A stretch of DNA of 64,000 nt from Pasteurellaceae bacterium Orientalotternb1 (GCA_011455275.1 CP015028.1:186001-250000), one strand, 5' to 3'. Shown: positions 1-9,536, numbered from the stretch's first letter. Made by a program: numbers and translations. The notes: generated by a model not told the origin, from the sequence alone.

Positions 1-241
1 AATCACCTTATCAGAAAAACGTCCACGCACCACTTGGGAGAGTTTGGCACCACACGAATATGGTTTCTATGCCAACGTGAACCCGAAGGTTGATCACCCA
101 CGTTGGTCACAAGCGTCTGAACGTGTAATTGGTGGCGGCGGTTTATTAAGCGTAAAACGCCAACCGACATTAATGTTCAACGGCTACGAAAATGAAGTCG
201 CACATTTATATAAAGATTTAGATTTGAAGGTAAATTTCTAA
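1..241 (+). CDS. msrP: MsrP (YedY) methionine sulfoxide reductase catalytic subunit, C-terminal end
   Basis: This is the 3' end of a gene that begins before the window; the open frame runs from base 2 with no start of its own. The visible part reads through [21 protein letters not shown] and a [12 protein letters not shown] stretch to a stop at 239-241, matching the C-terminus of the periplasmic molybdopterin protein MsrP. MsrP reduces methionine sulfoxide in periplasmic proteins, with electrons from the membrane haem protein MsrQ. The stop overlaps the msrQ start by one base (TAATG), so the two are translationally coupled. The Mo-ligating cysteine and the Tat signal lie outside the window. 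The identification rests on the C-terminal match plus the msrQ neighbour. Confidence 0.9.
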   Translation, partial: ITLSEKRPRTTWESLAPHEYGFYANVNPKVDHPRWSQASERVIGGGGLLSVKRQPTLMFNGYENEVAHLYKDLDLKVNF

Positions 242-846
242 TGCAAACATTAACAAAATTACGCATTTTAGTGCATTTAGGCTGTGCCTTGCCTTTGGCG
301 TGGCTTGGCTATGTATTGGCTATTGGGGATGAAACGGCGTTGGGCGCTGATCCAATCAAAGAAATTGAACATTTTCTAGGTTATACCGCAATTGTTATCT
401 TCTGTGTGATGTTTTTGCTCGGTATTGTGTTACAAGTTATCAATAAAAACCAATATCAGATTTTGCGTCGTCCGCTTGGTTTGTGGGCATTTACATGGGC
501 GTTACTGCACGTTTCTAGTTATGCTTTTCTAGAACTTGGACTTGATTTCAGCTTGCTACTCTCTGAATTAGTCACACGCCCTTATCTTATTTTAGGTGCA
601 ATTGCGTTTTCGATTCTGTTAGCAATGGCAATTACTTCAATTCCACAAGTCAAAAACTGGCTAGGAAAACGTTGGTTTACCGTACATCAATTTGCTTACG
701 TTTCCATTATTTGTGCGGCAATTCACTACTACTGGTCAGTAAAAGGTTTCACACTACCGCCAATTATTATTGGTATTCTCGTTGCTATCATTGTGGCATG
801 GAAATATCTCGGTAAATGGGTACTGACACGCAAACAAGCGGTCTGA
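241..846 (+). CDS. msrQ: MsrQ (YedZ) haem-binding membrane subunit
   Basis: A 201-residue hydrophobic protein with about six membrane segments, the usual size for MsrQ. It is the inner-membrane b-type haem partner that passes electrons from the quinone pool or flavin to MsrP. Histidines suited to haem ligation are visible in hydrophobic context: WALLHVSSY, WFTVHQFAY and CAAIHYYW. The ATG overlaps the msrP stop, as expected for the msrPQ operon. The stop codon sits on an uptake signal (ACAAGCGGT at 834-842), so the last residues (KQAV) are partly set by that repeat. A hairpin terminator follows at 888-911. Confidence 0.93.
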   Translation: MQTLTKLRILVHLGCALPLAWLGYVLAIGDETALGADPIKEIEHFLGYTAIVIFCVMFLLGIVLQVINKNQYQILRRPLGLWAFTWALLHVSSYAFLELGLDFSLLLSELVTRPYLILGAIAFSILLAMAITSIPQVKNWLGKRWFTVHQFAYVSIICAAIHYYWSVKGFTLPPIIIGILVAIIVAWKYLGKWVLTRKQAV

Positions 847-887
847 TCCCGATAACGTTTTGCAAATTAACTCGTTAAGGTGACAAA

Positions 888-911
888 GGCGTATTTTTAT
901 ACGCCTTTTTT
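888..911 (+). terminator. Rho-independent terminator after msrPQ
   Basis: The stem GGCGTAT (888-894) pairs with ATACGCC (899-905) across a four-T loop and is followed by six T residues. It lies 42 bases after the msrQ stop and separates msrPQ from the Fur-regulated receptor gene. Confidence 0.85.
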
Positions 912-955
912 ACATTTTTATGACAATTTTTCTTTTAAAATTCACAAAAGAAAAT

Positions 956-973
956 ATAATTGAGAACAATTAT
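956..973 (+). promoter_or_regulatory. Fur box upstream of haemoglobin receptor
   Basis: ATAATTG and CAATTAT form a perfect 7-base inverted repeat around AGAA, lying 31 bases before the receptor ATG. It resembles the classic Fur palindrome of ATAAT half-sites. Position and sequence suggest iron-dependent repression of the downstream TonB-dependent receptor, which fits its role in haem iron uptake. No experimental data are available here. Confidence 0.7.
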
Positions 974-1003
974 TACTTGTAAACTTATTCCTAAGGGACT
1001 GCC

Positions 1004-4000
1004 ATGAACCAAATGATAAACAAACCTGTTCTCTCTTTTTCTGCGATTACCCTAGCTATTTTAAGCTGCAGTGCAGTGAGCTATGCCGAACAATCAGCCC
1101 AATTGGAAGAGGTTAAAGTCGTAGCCGATGCGGAAGAAACGCCCGTTTTACAACGTAAAGTCGGTCAAACCGTAAAAAGTGCATCACAGCTAAAACGCCA
1201 ACAAGTTCAAGATAGCCGAGACCTTGTTCGCTATGAAACAGGGATCAGCGTTGTGGAAGCTGGGCGTTTTGGTCCTAGCGGATATGCCATACGTGGGGTA
1301 GATGAAAACCGTATAGCAATTACTGTAGACGGATTACGTCAATCTGAAACGCTTTCCTCACAAGGCTTTAAAGAACTGTTCGAAGGGTATGGAAACTTCA
1401 ATAACACCCGTAATAGCGTAGAAGTAGAAACCTTGAAAAAAGCAACCATTCAAAAAGGTTCTGACTCATTACGAGCAGGTAGCGGAGCTTTAGGTGGTGC
1501 CGTTATGTTTGAAACCAAAGATGCTCGTGACTTGCTGATTGATAAAGATTGGGCTGCATCTTACAAAAAAGGATATACCACTGCGGATAATCAGCACTTA
1601 GATACGATTACTTTAGCGGGTCGTTATAAATGGTTTGATGCTTTGTTGATTAAAACCAAGCGAAATGGACATGAATTGGAGAATTATGGTTACAAGTCCG
1701 CTCCTGATATTAATACCAAAATTCGAGAAAAAGCCGATCCATATCAAATTGAAAAAGACAGCACATTAGTTAAATTGGCATACTCACCAACAGAAAATCA
1801 TCGTTTTTCTGCAGCTGCTGATCTCTATGAAAACAGCTCAAAGGGGCAAGATTTGTCATACAGCTTGAATGCCACTCGCACAACGCCAAATGCACCAAAT
1901 AGTGCAACTCGCCATACTAACGACTCAAATAAGCGTCAAAATTATTCATTTACCTATGAAAACTTTAGTAGTAATGCCCTGTGGGATACGATGAAAATCA
2001 CCTATTCTCAGCAAAAAATTAAAAATAAAGCGAGAACGGATGACTATTGTGATGCTGATAGCTGCCAAGGCACTCAAGATCCCCTTGCAAACCCACTTGG
2101 TCTTGGCTTAAAAGATGGAAAAATCGTTGATAAAGAAGGCAATCCAGTCAATTTAATCGCAACTAAAAAGCAAGATGGGTCTGGAGATTACACTTACAGC
2201 ATTGTGGATAGTCAAGGTAATCCCTTTGCTTATCCAAATTCTGATGGTAAAACGGAGCAAAACGCCTACTTTGGTTTAAAAGCTATTGATTCATATTGGT
2301 TTGACTGTTCAATTTTCGATTGTACAAAAGATATTGAATATTATGAATTGCCTTATTGGAACAATAATAATACCTTATCGAAAAAGACCATTGGTCGTAC
2401 AATTGTTGAATATAATGGGAAACGGTATTCAAAACATAACTCACGTTATAACCTAGGCCCAAATAAAGTCATTGTCACACCAAATTCATTGGGCTATTTG
2501 AGTCGCTCATATCACGATCGTGAACTCAATACCAATACCAAACAATTAGATCTTGATTTCACTAAGCAGTTAAATCTATCTAGCACAGAGCATCAATTAA
2601 GCTATGGAACTTCCCTTGCTAAAACACGTAAAGAAATGGTCAATCTTTCTGGGTTTAACGGCACAAATGTGCAATGGTGGGCAACTCGCTTTTTAGGCAC
2701 AAATTATAGAAATGAAATTTTGACCTGTGAAACAGCAAGTGGTGCAGACCGTTTCAATGGTTCATTATGCCCAACAGTTGACGGACCATATTCATTCTTA
2801 ATTCCAGTTATCACAAAAAACAATTCAATCTACTTCATTGATAATTTCGCCGTAAATAATTATCTCAGTTTTGACCTTGGTTATCGTTACGACAGAGTGA
2901 AATATAAACCAGACTATCAGGCGGGAAGCAGTCCAAAAATTCCTGATGGAATGATTGACCAATTATTTGTACCTTTTGTAAAACCGTTTACAGAGAAGCC
3001 AGAATTAACATGGCGAGATCAACCGAGTTTGAAAGACTATAACTATGACTATTCAGCCTATAATATCGCTCTTGCTGAATTCAGAAAAAAACAAGCCGAA
3101 ATTATTGAATACAATAAAGAGGCTAAAGCAAAAAATGAAGCCGCTAAAGCCAAAAATCTACAAGATAACTTTGACTACTTCACACAAAACAAAAAGTACA
3201 ACGCTCATTCATACTCTTTGGCGATGAATATTGATCCCACTGAATATTTGAGATTCCAAATTCGCCAAGCAAAAGGCTTTAGAGCTCCAACATCTGATGA
3301 ACTCTATTTCACCTTCAAACACCCTGATTTCACGGTGTTACCGAATTTAAATCTAAAGGAAGAAACATCAAAAACAACAGAACTTGCTTTAACTTATCAT
3401 GGCGATATTGGATACATCACCACGAATATATTCCAAACAAAATATAACAACTTTATTGATTTAGCATATATTGGTTCAATCAATTACCAAACTATTCATG
3501 GTGGACAAGCAAGAGCAGAACCTTTTGAAGTATATCAAAACGTAAACCGCCAAAATGCCAAAGTAAAAGGATTTGAAGTCAGTTCAAAATTCTATTTAGA
3601 GCATCTTTCTAATGTATTAGCTGGTTTTAATGCTAGTTATAAATTTACTTACCAAAAAGGAAAAATGGCAGGTAACATTCCAATGAATGCGATTCAACCT
3701 AAAACAGCAGTTTATGGCTTAGGATATGACCACAAAAGCGGTAAATTTGGTATTGATTTGCTAGTTACTCATGTTTCTGCCAAACAAGCTAAAGATACCT
3801 ATAATATGTTCTGGGAATCTCAACGAGCAGAAGAAACTTCCAAATATCCAAACGAAGCCGACAGAATGGTTAAAGACAGTAGCATAAGATGGCGTAGCAA
3901 TGCTTATACCTTGGTAGATATTATTTCCTACGCAAAACCGATTAAAAACTTAACACTGCAATTGGGAGTTTATAATTTAACCAACCGCAAATACATCACT

Positions 4001-4129
4001 TGGGACTCTGCACGTTCAATTCGCCCATTTGGAACAAGCAATTTAATCGACCAACGTACTGGGGCTGGTATCAACCGCTTCAATGCACCAGGACGTAATT
4101 TTAAACTCAGTGCAGAATTGAGTTTCTAA
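1004..4129 (+). CDS. hgbA: TonB-dependent haemoglobin receptor, HgbA-like
   Basis: A 1041-residue outer-membrane receptor. Residues 1-28 are a signal peptide ending SYA, followed by a TonB-box-like LEEVKVVA. The plug contains RDLVRYETGISVVEAGRFG, GYAIRGVDENR and GSDSLRAGSGALGGAVMFET, which match the haemoglobin/transferrin receptor family. The stretch SSQGFKELFEGYGNFNNTRN is closest in my memory to HgbA of A. pleuropneumoniae and H. ducreyi. The protein ends ...KLSAELSF with the terminal aromatic typical of barrel proteins. AAGGGA sits 7 bases before the ATG. A Fur box lies upstream and no slippery repeat is seen inside, so it is not obviously phase-variable. It presumably binds haemoglobin and imports haem. 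A Lys/Glu/Ala-rich loop near residues 688-716 is an unusual low-complexity insertion. Confidence 0.87.
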   Translation: MNQMINKPVLSFSAITLAILSCSAVSYAEQSAQLEEVKVVADAEETPVLQRKVGQTVKSASQLKRQQVQDSRDLVRYETGISVVEAGRFGPSGYAIRGVDENRIAITVDGLRQSETLSSQGFKELFEGYGNFNNTRNSVEVETLKKATIQKGSDSLRAGSGALGGAVMFETKDARDLLIDKDWAASYKKGYTTADNQHLDTITLAGRYKWFDALLIKTKRNGHELENYGYKSAPDINTKIREKADPYQIEKDSTLVKLAYSPTENHRFSAAADLYENSSKGQDLSYSLNATRTTPNAPNSATRHTNDSNKRQNYSFTYENFSSNALWDTMKITYSQQKIKNKARTDDYCDADSCQGTQDPLANPLGLGLKDGKIVDKEGNPVNLIATKKQDGSGDYTYSIVDSQGNPFAYPNSDGKTEQNAYFGLKAIDSYWFDCSIFDCTKDIEYYELPYWNNNNTLSKKTIGRTIVEYNGKRYSKHNSRYNLGPNKVIVTPNSLGYLSRSYHDRELNTNTKQLDLDFTKQLNLSSTEHQLSYGTSLAKTRKEMVNLSGFNGTNVQWWATRFLGTNYRNEILTCETASGADRFNGSLCPTVDGPYSFLIPVITKNNSIYFIDNFAVNNYLSFDLGYRYDRVKYKPDYQAGSSPKIPDGMIDQLFVPFVKPFTEKPELTWRDQPSLKDYNYDYSAYNIALAEFRKKQAEIIEYNKEAKAKNEAAKAKNLQDNFDYFTQNKKYNAHSYSLAMNIDPTEYLRFQIRQAKGFRAPTSDELYFTFKHPDFTVLPNLNLKEETSKTTELALTYHGDIGYITTNIFQTKYNNFIDLAYIGSINYQTIHGGQARAEPFEVYQNVNRQNAKVKGFEVSSKFYLEHLSNVLAGFNASYKFTYQKGKMAGNIPMNAIQPKTAVYGLGYDHKSGKFGIDLLVTHVSAKQAKDTYNMFWESQRAEETSKYPNEADRMVKDSSIRWRSNAYTLVDIISYAKPIKNLTLQLGVYNLTNRKYITWDSARSIRPFGTSNLIDQRTGAGINRFNAPGRNFKLSAELSF

Positions 4130-4145
4130 CGGATAAAACGTCAAA

Positions 4146-4174
4146 AAATACACCTCGCATTGCGAGGTGTATTT
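4146..4174. terminator. Bidirectional terminator between hgbA and ngt
   Basis: AAATACACCTCGC (4146-4158) pairs with GCGAGGTGTATTT (4162-4174) around a three-base loop, a 13-base perfect stem. A-rich and T-rich flanks mean it can end transcription of hgbA from the left and the glycosyltransferase gene from the right. Confidence 0.85.
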
Positions 4175-4211
4175 CATTATATGCCCTTTAGCTCACAACA
4201 ATGTTGCTGGA

Positions 4212-6302
4212 CTATTTCTTCTCTTTTTTCTTTAACTGCTCTGCGGCTTCTTTCAGTGGAGAAGCTTTTTTCTTTGTGGTCGCTTTTTTAGTTTCTGCTT
4301 TTTTAAGCTCAGATTTGGCTTTCGTTACCGACTTTTTCGCTGGTTTCACTGCAACTTTATCTTCTGCCTTTTTCGCTGAAACTTTTGCTGTTTTTCGAGC
4401 AGCCTTTTTCTTCGCAGGAACGCTAAATGCAAACTCAATATGATTTTGCTCAGTCCATTCAGCCAATTTTTGCAGCAACATTTGCCCCATTTGGGCAGGA
4501 TCTCCATTAAATAAAGTTTGTCGCACGTTACTATCATAAATCTGATGACGTAGGGCAATACGCTCTTGATGATTTTCTGCCAAACGAACTGCTCGCTCAA
4601 CGTACTGCTCCACGTTTTCTGCCACCAACCATTCAGGCAAGCCAAGACGTTTAAATAGGCCTTGATTAAGATGTTCATGTACTTCATCGCCCGTTTTACA
4701 AACACCAACAAGCCCAAATGTTGCCATCTCTATCCCCCCACTCACACTGCTAAATGGGAACGGATAAAGCACCATATCACAATAGTTTAAGATATGCTGA
4801 TATTGTTCGTATGGCATATATGGATAAGAGACCGCAGCATCGCCTAAATAACTGTCGATGAAACGTTCAACATAAGGATGAGTAATGCCAATTGATTGAG
4901 TGCAGATAAAATGGAACCGAATTTCCACATTCGCACGCTCATAAATCGCTTTACAGGCTTCCAAGAAGTAAGGATTTAATTGCATCGTGGTCAACGCAAT
5001 ACCAATATTCACCACATCAGGCTTGTCACGCACAGACGATACTGTTGAAGCGAATTGAGATGATAATGGCACATAAGGCAGTGCATTTGTTGGTAAACGG
5101 AGCAATGATTCACTAAAACATTGCTCTAAACCAACGTAGTCGTCTTCCACTATCGCATAATCAATAAAGTCTGAATTCGTCGTGGCTGGATGCCCTAATC
5201 CAATGACTTGTATTGGGGCAAAACGGGCATTACTTGCACAAATTGAAGTAATATCCATACCAATGCTTGGCATATAGAAAATAGCCGCACCGTTACGCTC
5301 ACAGATCGCTTTAATTTGATCAAGTCGCTCAACAATATGATTGCCTTCTAATAAATAGAATTCATTAAAGACTTCTCTACCAGTTTGATCAATATCACTG
5401 CCGCTTAATCCGATAATATGGAAAAATGCTTTAGCGGCAGTAAGTGATGTTGAGTAAGCACGATAAATGGTATGCGATGAATGGAAATGTTCTAATAGCA
5501 CCACCATAACAGGCTTACCATTTTGATTACCCATTTTTTGCACATCACGATCTACCCATCCTAACGAGAGCAAATGGCGACGAATAACATCATTCAACGC
5601 TTTCTTAACCAAATGTTTATTCGGTGCAACATCATAACTACAATGCATATAAACATCGTGAGCGATGTTAGTAGGCAGGTTATTTAACGACGGGATCTGC
5701 CGTAATTTCTCTGGCAACCACTGTAAAATAGCCGCTCGTTTAGAGTAGGCTTGCTCAGTATGCAGTACACGTGGCGACTGCAACGCAAAACAAAGAGAGA
5801 CACACAATTCTGGATCAATATCCCAAAGTGCATCCAAATTCAGTGTAATGTTAGATTCAGGCAAATAGAGAATACAAAATTTATTTAAATAAGCACGATT
5901 ATCTTCTAAGAAAATTTCAGATGTGCTTTCTCTCTCTGTATTACGGTTATAAGTCTGCAATATATGATCCGCATTCACATACGGTGAACTTGCAAAAATC
6001 AAACCAATCCAACGCTGGAAAGCGAGAAAACGCAATGTTCCCACATCTGAAATCATAAAATCAGGATCAACAAATAGCTGAGTAATTGCCGTGGCGACTC
6101 TAGTACAAAAATGAACCGCTTTATCGTGTTCTAGATTCGCCAACTGTGGTGGAAAATCGCATTCAATATCTTGAAAGCCACCGAAATTACTGTCAATTTT
6201 CGCAAGAATCCCGAGTAATTCAGAACAAGCCCGTTCATAATCTTTTACCTTAACTGCTTGTTCAAAGCGAATCACACTTGAAAAACTATTCTCATCTAAC
6301 AT
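4212..6302 (-). CDS. ngt: HMW1C-type cytoplasmic N-glycosyltransferase (GT41) with Lys-rich tail
   Basis: 696 residues. Residues 1 to about 620 align throughout with A. pleuropneumoniae NGT/HMW1C as I recall it, including HDVYMHCSYD, the HFHSSHTIYR segment with His277, GHPATT and GLVGVCKTG. The family transfers glucose from UDP-glucose to Asn in NX(S/T) sequons of adhesins in the cytoplasm. Three positions recalled as contacting UDP differ: Gln441 instead of Lys, Ser521 instead of Asn, Glu525 instead of Asp; His277 and Gln469 are kept. Residues about 628-696 form a Lys/Ala-rich, histone H1-like tail absent from the roughly 620-residue family standard. GGAG precedes the ATG, and rimO ends 22 bases upstream, so this is the rimO-ngt arrangement known in A. 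pleuropneumoniae, but no agt follows. The family call is firm; sugar and activity are uncertain. Confidence 0.9.
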   Translation of the reverse strand: MLDENSFSSVIRFEQAVKVKDYERACSELLGILAKIDSNFGGFQDIECDFPPQLANLEHDKAVHFCTRVATAITQLFVDPDFMISDVGTLRFLAFQRWIGLIFASSPYVNADHILQTYNRNTERESTSEIFLEDNRAYLNKFCILYLPESNITLNLDALWDIDPELCVSLCFALQSPRVLHTEQAYSKRAAILQWLPEKLRQIPSLNNLPTNIAHDVYMHCSYDVAPNKHLVKKALNDVIRRHLLSLGWVDRDVQKMGNQNGKPVMVVLLEHFHSSHTIYRAYSTSLTAAKAFFHIIGLSGSDIDQTGREVFNEFYLLEGNHIVERLDQIKAICERNGAAIFYMPSIGMDITSICASNARFAPIQVIGLGHPATTNSDFIDYAIVEDDYVGLEQCFSESLLRLPTNALPYVPLSSQFASTVSSVRDKPDVVNIGIALTTMQLNPYFLEACKAIYERANVEIRFHFICTQSIGITHPYVERFIDSYLGDAAVSYPYMPYEQYQHILNYCDMVLYPFPFSSVSGGIEMATFGLVGVCKTGDEVHEHLNQGLFKRLGLPEWLVAENVEQYVERAVRLAENHQERIALRHQIYDSNVRQTLFNGDPAQMGQMLLQKLAEWTEQNHIEFAFSVPAKKKAARKTAKVSAKKAEDKVAVKPAKKSVTKAKSELKKAETKKATTKKKASPLKEAAEQLKKKEKK

Positions 6303-6324
6303 ACTGTCTCCTTATTTCCTAAAA

Positions 6325-7656
6325 CTAACACGTCCCCCACAGATCATATTCATCTGCGTTTGTGATTGTGACCTCGATAATTTGACCGACTTTCACCGCT
6401 TTTTCTGACAAATTATCGATATACACCATACCATCAATTTCAGGGGCATCCGCCATTGAGCGACCGATAATGCCTTCGTCGTCAATTTCATCAATAATTA
6501 CTGGCAAGGTTTTACCGATTTTTTGTTGCAAGCGGTTCGCTGAAATTTGCTGTTGCAGCTGCATAAAGCGGTGGAAACGCTCTTCTTTCACTTCTTCTGG
6601 CACTTGGTCAGGCATATCTGTCGCTACCGCACCGTCCACAGGGCTGAATTTAAAGCAGCCAACACGATCGAGCTGTGCTTCTTGTAAAAAATCAAGCAAC
6701 ATTTGGAAATCTTCTTCCGTTTCGCCTGGGAAACCAACAATGAAAGTTGAACGCAAGGTCAATTCAGGGCAAATTTCACGCCATTTTTTAATCCGTTCTA
6801 ACGTACGGTCAATCGAACCTGGACGTTTCATCGCTTTTAAGATTTTCGGGCTGGCGTGTTGGAGTGGAATGTCCAAATACGGCAAAATTTTACCGCTTGC
6901 CATCAATGGAATGAGGTTATCCACGTGCGGATACGGATATACATAATGCAAACGCACCCAAGCCCCGAGGGAGCCAAGCTGTTCGCAAAGAGTAATCAAA
7001 TCATTTTTAATCGGCATTCCGTTCCAGAACACCGTTTTAGTGGCATTTTCTTTTTTCTTATCTAAGCCATAAGCGGATGTATCTTGCGACACCACCAAAA
7101 TTTCTTTCACGCCTGCTTCCACAAGGCGTTTTGCTTCGTCTAGTACTTGCACAATCGAACGGCTATCTAAATCGCCACGCATAGACGGAATAATGCAGAA
7201 GGTACAACGGTGATCGCAGCCTTCGGAAATTTTCAAATAGGCGTAATGTTTCGGGGTGAGTTTCACCCCCTGTTTTGGCACTAAATTCACATAAGGGTTG
7301 TATTCAGGCTTCGGTACATATTTATGAACGTGGGTCATCACCGCTTCGTAGCTGTGCGGTCCAGTGATTTCCAACACTTGCGGATGCACTTCACGAATTT
7401 GGTTCTCCTTCGCCCCAAGACAGCCAGTTACGATCACTTTGCCATTGTTTTCCAAGGCTTCACCGATAGACTCTAGCGATTCTTGCACCGCACTGTCGAT
7501 AAATCCGCAAGTGTTGACAATCACCAAATCCGCCCCTTCATAGCTTGGGATTATGTTGTAACCATCGGCACGCAATTCCGTTAAAATTCGCTCGGAATCC
7601 ACCAGGTTTTTCGGGCAGCCTAAACTGATAAAACCAATATTTGGCGTTGAATTCAT
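6325..7656 (-). CDS. rimO: Ribosomal protein S12 methylthiotransferase RimO
   Basis: A radical SAM enzyme that methylthiolates an aspartate of ribosomal protein S12. The N-terminal MTTase domain starts with [12 protein letters not shown]; the radical SAM cluster motif is CDHRCTFC (CxxxCxxC); the C-terminal TRAM-like domain ends YDLWGTC. I chose the ATG at 7656 (443 residues, near the E. coli length of 441) rather than the TTG four codons upstream. The glycosyltransferase gene follows after 22 bases on the same strand, so the two are probably co-transcribed. Confidence 0.96.
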   Translation of the reverse strand: MNSTPNIGFISLGCPKNLVDSERILTELRADGYNIIPSYEGADLVIVNTCGFIDSAVQESLESIGEALENNGKVIVTGCLGAKENQIREVHPQVLEITGPHSYEAVMTHVHKYVPKPEYNPYVNLVPKQGVKLTPKHYAYLKISEGCDHRCTFCIIPSMRGDLDSRSIVQVLDEAKRLVEAGVKEILVVSQDTSAYGLDKKKENATKTVFWNGMPIKNDLITLCEQLGSLGAWVRLHYVYPYPHVDNLIPLMASGKILPYLDIPLQHASPKILKAMKRPGSIDRTLERIKKWREICPELTLRSTFIVGFPGETEEDFQMLLDFLQEAQLDRVGCFKFSPVDGAVATDMPDQVPEEVKEERFHRFMQLQQQISANRLQQKIGKTLPVIIDEIDDEGIIGRSMADAPEIDGMVYIDNLSEKAVKVGQIIEVTITNADEYDLWGTC

Positions 7657-7756
7657 AAAAAATCTCAAATAATTAGGTAATCAAATCGTAAAACCTGCCT
7701 CATTTTCAGCAGGTAAAGAAGCGGAATTGTACAAAATTTAGGGAAACAAAGCGATA

Positions 7757-7814
7757 ACAAGCGGTCAGATCCGTTTTAAAATTTGCAAAACTTTTCGTTG
7801 ATCTGACCGCTTGT
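7757..7814. terminator. Inverted uptake-signal pair, likely terminator
   Basis: ACAAGCGGTCAGATC (7757-7771) and its complement GATCTGACCGCTTGT (7800-7814) form a 15-base stem across a 28-base AT-rich loop. It sits just after the mtnN stop and before rimO, so it probably ends the slyX-mtnN transcript while serving as two DNA uptake signals. Confidence 0.7.
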
Positions 7815-7829
7815 CAAAGAGGGGAAACA

Positions 7830-8522
7830 TTAATCTAAGCAGTTCAATACTGCGAGTACAACGGTGGACGATTTTTCTGCCGCAAGCGGTAAAAATTCAT
7901 CGAAAGAAAGGTGGGACGCTTTATCTGCGACATCTGAAATCGCCCGAATCACTACAAATGGTACGCCAAAGGCGTGGCAAACTTGGGCAATCGATGCGGC
8001 TTCCATTTCCACCGCCGCCACCGTTGGGAAATCGGTACGGATTTTATTGATTGCATCCGCTCCGTTCACAAATAGATCACCACTGCAAATCAAACCTGAA
8101 ACGGCATTCAGCCCCGCTCGTTGGCTCTCTTTGGTGGCAAGTTCAACCAGCTGTGCATCGGGTAAGAATGCCGCAGGGTTGGCTGGTAGTTGCCCTTTTT
8201 CATAGCCAAAGGCAGTAACATCAACATCGTGATAACGTACTTCCGTTGAGATCACAATATCACCCACATTTAAATTTGAATCTAATCCACCTGCCGATCC
8301 TGTGTTGATTACCATATCGGGCTTGGTTAATTGTAATAATAAGGTTGTGCCGATTGCGGCTGCTGTTTTGCCAATGCCTGACTGTAATAACGCTACATTA
8401 GTATTATTAATTTTGCCTTCGTAAATCGTGCAGCCTGCAATTTCAGTGGTTTTTGGCTCTTGCATATAACTGCGTAAAATGTCGACTTCCTGTGCCATTG
8501 CACCAATAATGCCAATTTTCAT
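7830..8522 (-). CDS. mtnN: 5'-methylthioadenosine/S-adenosylhomocysteine nucleosidase
   Basis: 230 residues, the usual length (E. coli 232). The protein starts [16 protein letters not shown], has NTGSAGGLD in the purine-phosphorylase fold, EMEAASIAQ carrying the ribose-binding Glu, and RAISDVAD with the catalytic Asp. It cleaves adenine from MTA and SAH, recycling methionine metabolites and yielding S-ribosylhomocysteine, the autoinducer-2 precursor. The ATG overlaps the upstream stop by one base (TAATG), so it is coupled to the DsbA-like gene. Confidence 0.97.
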   Translation of the reverse strand: MKIGIIGAMAQEVDILRSYMQEPKTTEIAGCTIYEGKINNTNVALLQSGIGKTAAAIGTTLLLQLTKPDMVINTGSAGGLDSNLNVGDIVISTEVRYHDVDVTAFGYEKGQLPANPAAFLPDAQLVELATKESQRAGLNAVSGLICSGDLFVNGADAINKIRTDFPTVAAVEMEAASIAQVCHAFGVPFVVIRAISDVADKASHLSFDEFLPLAAEKSSTVVLAVLNCLD

Positions 8523-9202
8523 TATTTGCTCTCCTGTTGCTCTTGTTGTAATTTTTCGACTAAAAAATCTAACACTGCATAAGTATAGTCATCGTTATAC
8601 AGGGTATTGTGAATTAAAATATACTTTCCATTTAATATTGCAATTGGGTTAATTGGCGGAGAGTATTGTTGATAGAGTGACAGATCTTGCTCTACTCGCT
8701 TTTTCACCGCCGCTGAAGAAAACGTATGATAAAACTGATCAATATTGACGCCATTTTGTGCTAACCAACGTTGAATTGCTTCATTATTTTCCACCAAACT
8801 TTGTTCTTTTTTACGGCTCGCACTATCAAATAAATATTTATCGCTCAAGTCAGGGCGACCAAACTCAATGAAAGTAGCGTTCATTCGTGCCGTAAATTCA
8901 CTCCATTTCTCAAACGCAGGCGAACGCACCAACACCACTTTGTCACGATTCCGTTCCGCATATAATTTCAAGTAATCATCGCCGCTCAAACATACTTCAC
9001 AGCCATAACGATAAAAATATTGAATTAAGACTTTGCCTTCTGGTAACGCAATATCTAACGGCTTTTTATAAGAATAGTAACCTTGGCCATCTTTAAAAAG
9101 CGGTTCCTTTTGCAAATTTTTCGGCGGATCTGACCGCTTGTCATCAGCATTTGTTGGCAAAGCAAATACCAACAAGCTCAATAAAAGCAACAATTTCCTC
9201 AT
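8522..9202 (-). CDS. DsbA-like periplasmic thioredoxin-fold protein
   Basis: 226 residues from the chosen start. The residues after it ([19 protein letters not shown]) form a clean Sec signal peptide. The mature part has a thioredoxin-fold active site YRYGCEVC (CxxC) and a plausible cis-proline loop (PPINPIAI), as in DsbA-type oxidoreductases, although the CEVC dipeptide is not the CPHC of DsbA itself. An ATG nine codons upstream (9229) is possible and overlaps the slyX stop, but the 9202 ATG has AGGA six bases before it and gives the better signal peptide. The gene is translationally coupled to mtnN. It probably acts in periplasmic disulfide exchange; the substrate is unknown. Confidence 0.75.
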   Translation of the reverse strand: MRKLLLLLSLLVFALPTNADDKRSDPPKNLQKEPLFKDGQGYYSYKKPLDIALPEGKVLIQYFYRYGCEVCLSGDDYLKLYAERNRDKVVLVRSPAFEKWSEFTARMNATFIEFGRPDLSDKYLFDSASRKKEQSLVENNEAIQRWLAQNGVNIDQFYHTFSSAAVKKRVEQDLSLYQQYSPPINPIAILNGKYILIHNTLYNDDYTYAVLDFLVEKLQQEQQESK

Positions 9203-9228
9203 TATTTTTCCTAACCCTATCATTCTCA

Positions 9229-9453
9229 TTAATAATGCGGTGGAGGCGTTTCTTCTGCTCGACTAGCAATATTACTGCCTTGCACACCGTGTAGCTTTTC
9301 CGCTAAATGACGCAACTGATGTTGCATTTTATCCAACGTAAACTGTTGGTCAATCAATGCTTGATTAAGTTCGTCAATCGTTTGTTCTTGGAAAGCCACT
9401 TTTGTCTCTAACTCGGCTAAACGGGCAAGGAGTGGGTCAAAATTTGTCAACAT
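9229..9453 (-). CDS. slyX: SlyX family protein
   Basis: 74 residues, mostly one coiled coil ([23 protein letters not shown] is the start of a clear heptad pattern) ending in PPPHY, the hallmark C-terminus of SlyX. The function is unknown. The gene is divergent from fkpA, as in E. coli, where slyX, fkpA, yheO and tusDCB are also neighbours. Confidence 0.92.
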   Translation of the reverse strand: MLTNFDPLLARLAELETKVAFQEQTIDELNQALIDQQFTLDKMQHQLRHLAEKLHGVQGSNIASRAEETPPPHY

Positions 9454-9536
9454 ATCTGCATAAAAGTATTGTATTCAAGAAGAATACACTTTACCCTATC
9501 CACCTTTGTTTTTATAGACTATAAAAAGGAAAATCT

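Noticed and set aside
1004-4129. Phase-variable repeat in the haemoglobin receptor
   Set aside because: No tetranucleotide repeat (such as CCAA) or long homopolymer is present near the start; the frame is open throughout.
4346-4717. 123-codon minus-strand frame inside the glycosyltransferase gene
   Set aside because: It overlaps the glycosyltransferase in another frame, and the lysine-rich end only mirrors the repetitive tail codons.
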